From assembly GCA_965203755.1 (NCBI GenBank), contig OZ241910.1, positions 1,612,001 to 1,676,000 on the forward strand: DNA of 64,000 nt, in the 5' to 3' direction. The stretch comes from UBA6055 sp965203755 (GTDB lineage Bacteria; Chloroflexota; Anaerolineae; Aggregatilineales; Phototrophicaceae). The notes beneath the pieces are model-generated. The model made no database searches, was not told the DNA's origin, and was given only the letters and a program-made list of their open reading frames with translations. Made by a program: the position numbers and the translations under genes. How positions within the stretch are numbered: the stretch's first letter is position 1; each line of letters opens with the position of its first letter. Below are positions 22,926 through 31,025 of this stretch, one piece after another.

Positions 22926-24336
22926 TCTTGACCTGTTCGCAGTCCGACAGATCCTGGCTGATTTGGAAGGCTTCAATGCAGTCGCTCAAGATAGCGCCAA
23001 TTTTCTGATGGCCGGCGGTGTTCCAATGCATGTCGTAGTTTGTATAATCAAGCTCGACGTCAAGCGCCTGGATTGGATTGAGATACGGTATCCCTAGTTC
23101 CTCCATTAACCGCAGTGCGTTTTGATAGCGTTCGCCGGCCATCGGGAGCGGCATTCTCAAAAGGCGCTCAAACTCGCCTAGAACAAATGGCGGGCGGTCG
23201 GGGGAAGGAATCGCGTACCGATCTGGAATCAGCAGCGCCAGCAAAACGGTGTCCTGCGCGGCGGCCGCATCGCGCAAGGCGCTTAGATATTCGCGCGTGG
23301 CCTCTATCTCTTGGCTGACCTCTCGAAACGGAACCTCCCCCCGCGCTACCGCGATTGCCCTTGACAGCAGCGACCCAATGCGGGTTCTGCCGATGAGCCG
23401 CTCGATTTCGCTGCCAGGCGGCTCAACGCCATGCAAGCGATAATATAAGGCTTTTTGTTCGTCTAAGGTCATTGCGTTTTCGTCGCCCTCAGCCGGCTGC
23501 CGCAAGAAAATTCGCCCCTCCTTTTTCCCTATCCAAAGCCGAATGTCTATCGGCATCACATTGTCGCCAAAATCATTATTGCTAAAGAAGCCGAGAATGG
23601 TCAAGTGAGGCTGAAGAATGGGCGCATACGTCTGAAACGTCGCCAAGGCCTGATTGGTCCCGCTGGCGGGAAGCCCGGTGTTCCAGACGACGCTTTGCGG
23701 GAAGTTTGATTCGATGGTCTCGACATACGATTTTCCGATATCGGCTTCCACGCCAAAGGTAAATGAATCGCCCAGCATCAGAATCCGCAGGCGTTCGTCA
23801 AAGTCATCGCCGGCCACAAAGTCCTGCGTATCGCCAAAACCCTGACGGTTTACTATGCAGTGCCGAATGTCAAGCTCATGTCTCTCACAGAAGTCGACCA
23901 CAGCATCATAGATAAAATGACAGCCGACTTCGTCACAGGTCCACCGCGACAGCGGCTCGAGAAGCTCTTCGGGCGGAGCCGGCGGGAAATACAGCGGCGC
24001 TCTGTCCGTGGCCGCCAAAACGAACTCAAGCGCAATTACCGTAACTACCGCAATCACCAATCCCAGCGCCCAATATCTCCTCATATTTCCCCAAGCCCGG
24101 CGCCGGCCGTCAGCATGCCGCAGGCGAAAAGCGACCAGGGCCAGAAGCAGACTGCCAGCGATCAGCAGCGCCTGCGGCGAATTCAAACCGGGGTGAGCGC
24201 CGGGAAGCAATTCTATCCCAATGCCGGCCAGGGCGGTCAGCATGCCCAGCCCGACAAGCAGCGCGAAGACCTTATTCCATACCCATTGACTGCCATGAAG
24301 TGGCTTTTTCGCTTTCATACCTCGGATCCTTTCCAT
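22915..24336 (-). CDS. Membrane-anchored SGNH/GDSL-type hydrolase
   Basis: 473 residues. Three membrane helices are visible in the N-terminal 110 residues (near 22-46, 55-70, 88-108). An extracytoplasmic domain follows with block I LMLGDSFTFGVEAD (catalytic serine, about 187-200), SGTNQAL (block II region), GFFSNNDFGDN (block III region) and DMHWNTAGHQKIG near the end, with the Asp and His of block V. Such enzymes remove or transfer acyl groups on cell-surface glycans; AlgX-like O-acetylation is possible. ATG 24336 (after AGGA) and ATG 24318 (after AAAGGA) are both plausible starts. The 3' end abuts a foreign relic, so the last residues may not be original. Confidence 0.8.
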   Translation of the reverse strand: MERIRGMKAKKPLHGSQWVWNKVFALLVGLGMLTALAGIGIELLPGAHPGLNSPQALLIAGSLLLALVAFRLRHADGRRRAWGNMRRYWALGLVIAVVTVIALEFVLAATDRAPLYFPPAPPEELLEPLSRWTCDEVGCHFIYDAVVDFCERHELDIRHCIVNRQGFGDTQDFVAGDDFDERLRILMLGDSFTFGVEADIGKSYVETIESNFPQSVVWNTGLPASGTNQALATFQTYAPILQPHLTILGFFSNNDFGDNVMPIDIRLWIGKKEGRIFLRQPAEGDENAMTLDEQKALYYRLHGVEPPGSEIERLIGRTRIGSLLSRAIAVARGEVPFREVSQEIEATREYLSALRDAAAAQDTVLLALLIPDRYAIPSPDRPPFVLGEFERLLRMPLPMAGERYQNALRLMEELGIPYLNPIQALDVELDYTNYDMHWNTAGHQKIGAILSDCIEAFQISQDLSDCEQVKMPE

Positions 24337-24418
24337 TCAATTCCTGTGTCTTCGGTGCATTCTGCGGTCAGCGACTCGAGCCGGCTGTTTGGCTGAAGCT
24401 CACCGCGCCCATAATGCA

Positions 24419-24440
24419 AACGCTATGATAACGTAAAATC
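24419..24440. repeat. 22-bp direct repeat with operator-like palindrome, left copy
   Basis: Identical over 22 bases to 25173-25194, in the same orientation. The inner 15 bases ACGCTATGATAACGT are an imperfect palindrome (12 of 15 positions). The copies flank the toxin/short-partner gene pair; this one lies upstream of the SGNH gene. Confidence 0.8.
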
Positions 24441-24563
24441 TGCACATTTGAAAAGGTCAAGCGCAGCCTGCCCCATCAAGAAGAGTGGACTTAGGGCGAG
24501 GGTAAACTTGATGCGCTAATAATCTGAAACGCACCACGCGGCTCTGATGTAAAGGCTTGCGTT

Positions 24564-24767
24564 TTAAGCCTTTGATTTCGTGACCGCGCCGCCGCGCTTG
24601 AGAGGCCTTTTGGCAACTCTTTCGTGTTCCTGCTTCAAGTCTTGCCTGCGGGTTTCGCCGGCGGTTTCAGGAAAGTGGACGCGATAGCTGCCTGTTTCGG
24701 CTCTTCCTTCGGCAAAGTCTAAAGCCTGCAATGCGCTCTTGATAAGCCTTTTCCCTGCTTCGCTCAT
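24564..24767 (-). CDS. Short partner of the toxin; antitoxin N-terminus without helix-turn-helix
   Basis: 67 residues. The first 30 (MSEAGKRLIKSALQALDFAE...SYRVHFP) match the N-terminus of antitoxins paired with HigB/RelE-like toxins. The DNA-binding helix-turn-helix that normally follows is missing; a lysine/arginine-rich tail (RVAKRPLKRGG, TKSKA) takes its place. The ATG overlaps the toxin stop as ATGA, so translation is coupled. It is either a truncated antitoxin or a genuine short form that neutralises the toxin without binding DNA. No HTH-like sequence is seen in the other frames downstream to 24441. Confidence 0.62.
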   Translation of the reverse strand: MSEAGKRLIKSALQALDFAEGRAETGSYRVHFPETAGETRRQDLKQEHERVAKRPLKRGGAVTKSKA

Positions 24768-25111
24768 AATGATGATGCACTCCTGTAGGCTGCTGCAATT
24801 TTTCCTAAGATATTTCTAAGCTCTGCCTTTTCTGCCGGCGTTAAACTGATTTTCTCACCTTTAGCATACACATCAAGCAGGAATATCGGAATATCCCTGC
24901 CACTATAAAAAGTAATGACGCGATACCCACCACTTTTACCTTTGCCTCTGGCAGGGAAGCGGACTTTTCGGGCGCCGCCTGTTCCGCGTATTTCATCCCC
25001 TGCGGCAGGATGCCACGCCAGAAACGTTATGATAGCAACCAACTCTTCGTCCGTCACACTAGCCTTTTTTGCATGGCGGATGAAGGCGGGTGTCTCTACA
25101 ACGGTGTGCAT
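24764..25111 (-). CDS. HigB/RelE-family toxin
   Basis: 115 residues, probable ribosome-dependent mRNA interferase of a type II toxin-antitoxin system. Family signs: ETPAFIRHAKKASVTDEELVAIITFLAWHPAAGDEIRGTGGARKVRFP, broken as EIRGTGGARKVRF near 60-72, GYRVITFYSGRDIPIFLLDVYAKGEK near 80-105, and C-terminal SLTPAEKAELRNIL. The toxin gene comes first, as in hig-type modules. The ribosome site is weak (AGAAATGAG). A palindrome lies 63 bp upstream of the start and may be its operator. The whole module sits between 22-bp direct repeats, which suggests it was acquired as a unit. Confidence 0.85.
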   Translation of the reverse strand: MHTVVETPAFIRHAKKASVTDEELVAIITFLAWHPAAGDEIRGTGGARKVRFPARGKGKSGGYRVITFYSGRDIPIFLLDVYAKGEKISLTPAEKAELRNILGKIAAAYRSASSL

Positions 25112-25172
25112 CTCATTTCTCTAACAGTATAGGGCACTGTCGCTTAGATAGCAATCATCGTTTGACAGGTTC

Positions 25173-25194
25173 AACGCTATGATAACGTAAAATC
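25173..25194. repeat. 22-bp direct repeat with operator-like palindrome, right copy
   Basis: Identical to 24419-24440. It lies in the gap between the toxin gene and the divergent F420-type gene at 25237. A further shared stretch (TTTGAAAAGG) follows both copies at slightly different distance. Confidence 0.8.
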
Positions 25195-25236
25195 CTAAAA
25201 TTATCCATTCATTTTGAAAAGGCGGAAAGGCAGTCA

Positions 25237-25545
25237 ATGAATACGCGGCAATACCTCTATTTGACCACAGCCGGGCACAAAAGCGGCCGGCCGCATGAAA
25301 TCGAAATCTGGTATGTGCAGCATCAAGGCTGTTACTATCTGGTATCGGAAAAGCGCGCCGCCGCCCATTGGGTGCGGAATATCGGCGCCGATCCATCGGT
25401 CAGCTTTCGCGTTGGCGGAACCACTATCGCCGGCCGCGCCTCAATGCCCGATGATGCCGCCCTCATCCAGGCCGTCAAAGCGAAAATGGAAGCCAAATAC
25501 AACTGGAGCGACGGCCTAGTCGTCGAACTGTGTCCCGCCGGTTAA
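25237..25545 (+). CDS. Deazaflavin (F420)-type split-barrel protein
   Basis: 102 residues, the short form of the DDN/PNPOx-like family. YLYLTTAGHKSGRPHEIEIWYV is the N-terminal signature, followed by YYLVSEKRAAAHWVRNIGADPSV and SFRVGGTTIAGRA. Members bind F420 (some bind FMN or haem) and reduce small molecules; the substrate here is unknown. A GGAAAGG site lies 10 bases before the ATG. The last 4 bases overlap the convergent Crp/Fnr gene. It is the second such protein in the window (see 12757), which supports F420 use by the organism. Confidence 0.8.
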   Translation: MNTRQYLYLTTAGHKSGRPHEIEIWYVQHQGCYYLVSEKRAAAHWVRNIGADPSVSFRVGGTTIAGRASMPDDAALIQAVKAKMEAKYNWSDGLVVELCPAG

Positions 25546-26249
25546 TGTTCGCTGCGGGTGAGCGGATCGCGCGCCGGCATCATGTTGGTGGCCGCCAGGA
25601 TCTCCAGCCCCATGCGGTCAGCGATGTAGACCTTGCGCCCTTCTTTGCGGAGCAGGCCGGCATTGAGCAGACCCCGCAGCGCCCGCCCGACGACTTCGCG
25701 GGTTGTCCCCAAAATCGAGGCGATCTCTTCCTGGGTCAGGCGAGTCGGAGCTTCGGCGATATGTTCGGCGTAAGTCGTCTCGTGGAGGAATAATTTCGCC
25801 AGCCGCGATGGAATCGTGCGAAAGGTCATATCCTCCAGCCGCTCAATATACTCTCGATTGACATGCGCCAAAGACTGCACATAGTTGTTGAGCAGGGCCG
25901 GCTCGGTCGCCAGCAGATTCATCAGCCGGTCATGGCTAAGGGTCAGGATGATGGATTGGGTGATGGCCATCGCGTTGCAGGGGTTGAGGCCGCCGTCCAC
26001 GGCCGCCACCTCGTTAAAGGTAGCCACCGGCCGCAGTAAACTCAAGGTATGCAGACGTCCCTCGGCGCTGATGCGGTAAATCCGCACCAAGCCCTTCGCC
26101 ACGATGTTAAAACCGGCGCAGGCCTCATCCTCGCGGAAAATCATGGCGCCGGCCTGATAGGCGCGGCGATGCGCCTGCCCTTGAATCCGCTGGATAGCCA
26201 CAGAGGACAGGTTGGTGAAATAGGAGATCTGCGTCCAGTCCATTTCCAT
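25542..26249 (-). CDS. Crp/Fnr-family transcriptional regulator
   Basis: 235 residues. The N-terminal cyclic-nucleotide-binding-type beta-roll spans about residues 10-125 (GAMIFREDEACAGFNIVAKGLVRIYRISAEGR), followed by the dimer helix (VNREYIERLEDMTF) and a C-terminal winged helix with LTQEEIASILGTTREVVGRALRGL near 168-191 and GRKVYIAD as the wing. No FNR-type N-terminal cysteine cluster is present, so an oxygen-sensing iron-sulfur cluster is unlikely. The effector is unknown. The second methionine (26243) is an alternative start; neither has a strong ribosome site. Confidence 0.9.
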   Translation of the reverse strand: MEMDWTQISYFTNLSSVAIQRIQGQAHRRAYQAGAMIFREDEACAGFNIVAKGLVRIYRISAEGRLHTLSLLRPVATFNEVAAVDGGLNPCNAMAITQSIILTLSHDRLMNLLATEPALLNNYVQSLAHVNREYIERLEDMTFRTIPSRLAKLFLHETTYAEHIAEAPTRLTQEEIASILGTTREVVGRALRGLLNAGLLRKEGRKVYIADRMGLEILAATNMMPARDPLTRSEH

Positions 26250-26321
26250 GATGACGCCGCAAGCTGCATCGGATGATGAAGATAGAGTAACACAGCTGGA
26301 ATGCCCTGACGAGTTCAGTGG

Positions 26322-27533
26322 TCAAGCCCGCGGGACCAGCCAGTGTTCGGCGCCGTCGCCGTCAGCCATCCAGCCGCGATGCCCGCTGGCCAGCGAAACC
26401 CGCCACCAGCGCCAGCCGCTTTGGCAGATTGGCCCGCCGATAAGGGACATTCCCGCGCCGGGTTCGGCTTGGAAAAGAACACCGGCGGCCCTTTCCGGCG
26501 CGGCATGCAGGGCATGGTCTCCCGCCCGCGATACTTCAGCATAAGCGCCGACCCGCAGTTCGGTCGATAACATGCCCGGACAGCCGGTATCAATGACGAA
26601 CCCCGATGATTCGCGGGTCTCGGATTCGGTGACGTAGAGGATGCCGGCGGCATAATTGCCTTCGTCATGGCTGCCGACCCAGATGTCATAGAGGCCTGGC
26701 GGCGCATCATAGAAGCCGATGCTTGGGTCTGCGCCGATCAAATCCTTATCGCAGCGCCAGCTTCCGTCAGGGGCATTGATGAGCAGGGTCATATTCGCCG
26801 GGCTGTGGACGGCGACCCGCAGGCTGTCAAAGTCTTCCAGCAGATAAAGACTGTAATCGGGCGCTTCGGCGACATAGCCCCGGCAGTCCACCGTGGTGAC
26901 AAACTCGGCGATCCGATTGCGCCCGCCGCCGACAAGCTGAACTGTGCGCGGCGACGGAAAGAAGCCCGGCTCAAGGTCGGCTTGCCCATAGAGCGGCTCG
27001 CGGGACGGATCTGGCCCCGTGGCGGTGGTCGGCAGCGTTTCGCGGCCGCCTTCCGATATCCACAGGCTGCCGCTGCTGTAGACCTCCTTCGAGTAACTGC
27101 CAATCCAGATGCGATAAGAGCCGCCGGCGGCATCCCTGAACTCGAGGGCTGGATTTAATCCGTTGGCGTCGTCGCTGCACAGCCAGCTGCCGTCTGGCAG
27201 ATTGACAATGAGCGTGGTATCCTCGGCGCTGTCCACCAGAAAGGTGATTTGGCCGAAGCCCTTCTCCAGATGCACCGCAAAATCAGGGTCGGGCATCACA
27301 AAGCCCAGACAGTTATCGCCCAGATTCAAGGCGCTGACGTCATGTTCGCCGCCGCTGACCACTGTAAAGCGAAAGGGCGCCGGTTCAAAGCCGGGCGCGA
27401 GGACCTGTTTGCCATAACGCGGCGCCCCGGCCGGGTTCAGCCCGGCTTGGGCATCCGCCTCGGCCGCCTGCCAGCCGATGAGCATCAGCCATATCAGACT
27501 GGCAAAGAACAGCTTGCGATGTTTGCGTTTCAT
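26322..27533 (-). CDS. Secreted protein with two tandem repeat domains and an SH3-like end
   Basis: 403 residues. The ATG at 27533 starts a signal peptide (MKRKHRKLFFASLIWLMLIG, cleavage near ADAQA) and follows AAGGAAG. Two homologous domains of about 130 residues follow. Each begins with YGKQVLAPGFEPAPF or YGQADLEPGFFPSP, then a cysteine strand (NCLGFV / DCRGYV), LIVNLPDGSWLCSDD / LLINAPDGSWRCDKD and an IWIGSYSKEVY / IWVGSHDEGNY strand. The final 75 residues resemble a bacterial SH3 domain (RWWRVSLASGHRGWMADGDG). The repeats resemble beta-sandwich PPC-like surface domains; the paired cysteines probably form disulfides. The function is unknown; binding to wall or partner proteins is likely. 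Confidence 0.72.
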   Translation of the reverse strand: MKRKHRKLFFASLIWLMLIGWQAAEADAQAGLNPAGAPRYGKQVLAPGFEPAPFRFTVVSGGEHDVSALNLGDNCLGFVMPDPDFAVHLEKGFGQITFLVDSAEDTTLIVNLPDGSWLCSDDANGLNPALEFRDAAGGSYRIWIGSYSKEVYSSGSLWISEGGRETLPTTATGPDPSREPLYGQADLEPGFFPSPRTVQLVGGGRNRIAEFVTTVDCRGYVAEAPDYSLYLLEDFDSLRVAVHSPANMTLLINAPDGSWRCDKDLIGADPSIGFYDAPPGLYDIWVGSHDEGNYAAGILYVTESETRESSGFVIDTGCPGMLSTELRVGAYAEVSRAGDHALHAAPERAAGVLFQAEPGAGMSLIGGPICQSGWRWWRVSLASGHRGWMADGDGAEHWLVPRA

Positions 27534-27647
27534 CCCGCTTCCTTTTGATTTTAATCTACAGGCTGCCGTCAAAGATAAAAGCGCCGCCGCCAGCCTGACT
27601 TGATTATAACCTCATTGCCGATTTTCGCTGGGCCCGAAACGTCTTGT

Positions 27648-27676
27648 TTGCCATGTCCGTCAAAATAGTCTACCAT
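27648..27676 (+). promoter_or_regulatory. Candidate promoter of the VWA-protein gene
   Basis: TTGCCA (27648-27653) and TACCAT (27671-27676) are separated by 17 bp, 45 bp before the ATG at 27722. The same -35 hexamer and spacing are used at recA. Confidence 0.45.
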
Positions 27677-27721
27677 TAGACAAGACAAGACCGCCGCCAA
27701 CTGGATGCAAGGCTTGCGCTT

Positions 27722-29095
27722 ATGCAAAAACGAATGATTGAGTTTATCCGCGCCCTGCGCGCCGCCGGCCTGCGGATTTCGCTGGCGGAAAGTCAGGACG
27801 CGATGTTTGGCGTCGATTACGCCGGCGTCAAGGACGCGGCCGCCTTCAAAAACACGATGAAAGCGACGCTGATAAAAAACCGCAAAGACCAGCCGACCTT
27901 TGAGTATTTTTTCCCGCTGTTTTTCTCGAACAGCAAACCGCCGCTCGAAAATATCATCGCGCGGCTAAATCCGGAACAGCAGGCGATGCTGCAAGCGGCG
28001 ATGGCCTCGCTGATGTCGCCCTTGCGCGGCCTGCTGCGGCGCTTGCTGGAGGGACGGCATTTCAGCGATGAAGAAATAAACCGAATGGGAGAGTTGTCCG
28101 GCCTGCCGCAGGGTGACGAAATGTATATGCGGCAATGGTTTGAGCGCCGCATGAATCGTCAGGCGGGTTTGACCCAGATGGAGCGCATGCTGGAAGACCT
28201 GCTTGATGAACTGGCGGCGATGGGCATGAGCGAAGAGACGCTGGCGCAGCTGGAAGCGATGCTGCGCGGCAATCTGGCGGGCTTGTCCGAGCGGATATCG
28301 GGTTATGTCGGCAGTTCGCTGGCAGAACAGATGGCGCAGCAGGAGCCCCGCGAACGTCCTGATCTGCTGGATGTGCCGTTGCAAGGGCTGAACCACGGCG
28401 ACATCGACGATATTCGCGATGAAATACGCCGTTTGGCGGCGCGGCTGCGTACCCGCGCTGCCCTGCGCCAAAAACGCGCCAAATCCGGCCAGTTTGACCC
28501 GCGCAGAACCATCCGCGGCAGCATGCGTTACGGCGGCGTGCCGATGCAAGTCCAATTCCGCAAAAAGCATAAAAAACCCAGTCTGATTCTGATTTGCGAT
28601 TTAAGCGCCTCGATGCGTTACGCGGTCGAGTTCCTGCTGACGATGGTCTATGAGCTATCCGACCAGGTGCGGCGCACCCACAGCTTTATCTTCATCAGCG
28701 ACCTGGTGGATGTCAGCGCCATCCTGACCGAACTGCCGCCCAAAGAAGCGGTCGCTCGCATTATGACCGAAAATCCGCCCGGCTATTACAGCACCGACCT
28801 TGGCGGCAGCCTCAATACCTTCAAGCAAAACCACATGGTTCTGATCGACAGCCGCGCAACGATTCTGTTCTTCGGCGACGGGCGCAACAATTACAACGAT
28901 CCGCGGCTGGACATCGCGCAGGAGATGCAGCGCAAAGGGCGCCGCCTGATCTGGTTCTGCCCCGAACCCCGCGCCCAATGGGGTACCGGCGACAGTGACA
29001 TGTGGGACTACAGCCTGGTTGCCGATCATGTGTTCAGGGTCAGCAGCCTGCGCCAGCTTGCCGATGCGGTTGACCATCTGCTGGCGGATGGCTAG
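27722..29095 (+). CDS. VWA domain protein, CoxE type
   Basis: 457 residues. The N-terminal two thirds is helical (MIEFIRALRAAGLRISLAES is the typical CoxE opening). The C-terminal VWA domain has the metal-ion-dependent adhesion motif DLSAS near residue 294 (LILICDLSASMRY), followed by threonine- and aspartate-containing loops (YYSTDLGGSL, LFFGDGRNN). CoxE-like proteins work with MoxR/CoxD AAA+ ATPases to activate or assemble large enzymes. The window's only MoxR gene is at 13344-14279, so the pair is split. No oxidoreductase or CO-dehydrogenase gene is next to it, hence its client is unknown. Confidence 0.88.
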   Translation: MQKRMIEFIRALRAAGLRISLAESQDAMFGVDYAGVKDAAAFKNTMKATLIKNRKDQPTFEYFFPLFFSNSKPPLENIIARLNPEQQAMLQAAMASLMSPLRGLLRRLLEGRHFSDEEINRMGELSGLPQGDEMYMRQWFERRMNRQAGLTQMERMLEDLLDELAAMGMSEETLAQLEAMLRGNLAGLSERISGYVGSSLAEQMAQQEPRERPDLLDVPLQGLNHGDIDDIRDEIRRLAARLRTRAALRQKRAKSGQFDPRRTIRGSMRYGGVPMQVQFRKKHKKPSLILICDLSASMRYAVEFLLTMVYELSDQVRRTHSFIFISDLVDVSAILTELPPKEAVARIMTENPPGYYSTDLGGSLNTFKQNHMVLIDSRATILFFGDGRNNYNDPRLDIAQEMQRKGRRLIWFCPEPRAQWGTGDSDMWDYSLVADHVFRVSSLRQLADAVDHLLADG

Positions 29096-29116
29096 ATACT
29101 GCTCCATAGTGTAAAA

Positions 29117-30118
29117 ATGCCGCCGGAAAACACAATGAGAAACAATCCGCTCCCCAGATTGGATGCATCGCCTGAAGTTAAAGCGCGGCTGCTTCCTTAT
29201 TGTCGGCTTCGTCCGGGTGAAATATGGCAAGACAAAATCAGCGGCCATCGAGTCGGGTGTTTTGATGCCGCCGATGACAAAGCCATTCAAGCATTAATGA
29301 ACGGCGAGCGGGCCAGGCTGGCAGTCCATGACCCGCCCTACAATTTAACAGCCTTTAAGGTTCAGCCGGCCTCTGATTTTATTGATTGGTGCGACCAATG
29401 GGTTTCGTTGACGTATGATGTTTTGTCTTCCGATGCCGCGCTGTATGTCTGGCTGGGCGCGGATCAGAATAACGGGTTTCAGCCGTTGCCAGACTTTATG
29501 ATGATGATGCGCGAGAAGCCCTTTAAGCCCAGAAGTTTCATAACCATGCGGAATCAGCGCGGCTACGGGACGCAAAAAAACTGGATGGCAGTTCGACAGG
29601 AACTGCTCTATTACACGAAGGGCTCGCCGCCGTTCCATGTCGAATACACCGACATCCCCAAGGTTCTCCAAGGATATTATAAAACAGTCAATGGGAAAGT
29701 GACGGATAACCTTCAGCGCAGTCGGTCCGAAACCATTCGCGCCAGCAATGTCTGGGTCGATATTCAGCAAGTCTTTTATCGCATGGAAGAAAATGTTTCC
29801 GGATGCTATGCCCAAAAACCCTTGAAATGTATTGAACGCATTATCAGCGCGAGTTCTGATCCAGGAGATTTGGTTATTGACTGCTTCGCTCATTCAGGAA
29901 CGACCCTGCTGGCAGCCGAGATATTGAATCGAAAATGTTTTACAGTCGATATTGATCCTGTATTTGCCGAAATTACCATTCGCCGCCTCGAACATTATCG
30001 AGAAACTGGACGCGCCGGCTGGCAGAATGGCAATCCATTTGAACGCGAACGGCTTGATTTCAAATCGGACAAGAAGCCGGCGACAGCAATTTCGCCGGTG
30101 CAGAAGTCTTTGCTGTGA
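29117..30118 (+). CDS. Site-specific DNA methyltransferase (DPPY type, beta class)
   Basis: 333 residues. Methylates the exocyclic amine of adenine (or cytosine N4) in DNA. The catalytic motif DPPYNL is at 72-77 and the SAM-binding motif FAHSGTT at 257-263, an order typical of beta-class enzymes; the middle part would carry target recognition. In the SAM motif FAHSGT replaces the usual FxGSGT, a mild variant. A restriction-enzyme-like gene starts 20 bp after the stop, so the two form a type II restriction-modification pair. Start could be 29117 or 29135; neither ribosome site is strong. Confidence 0.9.
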   Translation: MPPENTMRNNPLPRLDASPEVKARLLPYCRLRPGEIWQDKISGHRVGCFDAADDKAIQALMNGERARLAVHDPPYNLTAFKVQPASDFIDWCDQWVSLTYDVLSSDAALYVWLGADQNNGFQPLPDFMMMMREKPFKPRSFITMRNQRGYGTQKNWMAVRQELLYYTKGSPPFHVEYTDIPKVLQGYYKTVNGKVTDNLQRSRSETIRASNVWVDIQQVFYRMEENVSGCYAQKPLKCIERIISASSDPGDLVIDCFAHSGTTLLAAEILNRKCFTVDIDPVFAEITIRRLEHYRETGRAGWQNGNPFERERLDFKSDKKPATAISPVQKSLL

Positions 30119-30138
30119 ATTGTTGAGACCATACTAAA

Positions 30139-30852
30139 ATGGAACATCTTGAACGAGAACTCAATGTACTGTTATCGCAATTACCAGATGAACACAAATT
30201 CAAAGACCGCCTGGATTCGCTTGTGTCGGTTTATCCCTTTAATGATTATGAATTTATTATTTCGACATTACTGGGATTGGATATTTTGACATTGGATGGA
30301 TATTACAATCTTCGTGACAGCTATATGGAAAGAAATTATTATCTTTACATTTTTGAAATCGGTTCGCCGCGTAAATTTGGAGAAACATGGGCTCAAGGAC
30401 ATTTGAAGGGATTAGTCCCCGAGTTGCAAAAACCATCAAAGAAGACCGATCCGGAGTATTCTGGACAATATGATTTTTTCTTTAGGGGGATTCGTATCGA
30501 AGTCAAAGCATCACGGGCGGTTGATGCAGATTCAGATGAACCGCTATATGTAAAAGCATTGGCATCGGATTCTGAAAAGAGCTTTTGGATGAATTTTCAG
30601 CAAATAAAGCCTGCTTGCTGTGATGTATTTATATGGGTTGCTGTATGGCGGGATGTCATCCGATATTGGGTTTTATCCTCTTATGAAGTTGAAACAAATC
30701 AGTATTATTCCAAGGGACAGCATCGCGGCAATACAGGCGAAGGGCAGCTTCATATAAAAAACGATAACATACTGGCTTTTGACAAGTACGAAGTCAAACC
30801 AAACAAATTGGCAGATGAAATACGGTCGGCATATAGCCGCCTGCCAAAATAA
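30139..30852 (+). CDS. Probable type II restriction endonuclease (PD-(D/E)XK fold)
   Basis: 237 residues. The active-site pattern is visible as Asp112 in GQYDFFFRG followed by EVK at 121-123 (IRIEVKASRA), the PD-(D/E)XK arrangement. The N-terminal 70 residues are helical; FGETWAQGHLKG near 80-91 and KTDPEYSG precede the core. It lies 20 bp downstream of, and in the same direction as, a DPPY methyltransferase, as expected for a restriction-modification pair. The gene is clearly more AT-rich than its neighbours, suggesting recent transfer. Exact family and target are not recognised. Confidence 0.72.
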   Translation: MEHLERELNVLLSQLPDEHKFKDRLDSLVSVYPFNDYEFIISTLLGLDILTLDGYYNLRDSYMERNYYLYIFEIGSPRKFGETWAQGHLKGLVPELQKPSKKTDPEYSGQYDFFFRGIRIEVKASRAVDADSDEPLYVKALASDSEKSFWMNFQQIKPACCDVFIWVAVWRDVIRYWVLSSYEVETNQYYSKGQHRGNTGEGQLHIKNDNILAFDKYEVKPNKLADEIRSAYSRLPK

Positions 30853-31025
30853 GGAATTGCCCATCAATCATCTCAAATCGCGGCGATGCCAATCGTCCGC
30901 AAACAGATCGAAATCGGTCTCGCGCTGCGAATAAGTTGACCGCCCTGCTTGCCCCCGCCAATTTGTGAAAATTCGCCGCATCAGTCATAATGACGCCCGA
31001 ATCCAATTCAGAGAAGGCAGGCTTG

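Noticed and set aside
25162..25184. TTGACA with TATGAT inside the right 22-bp repeat as a promoter
   Set aside because: Spacing is about 11 bp, and the left repeat lacks the TTGACA.
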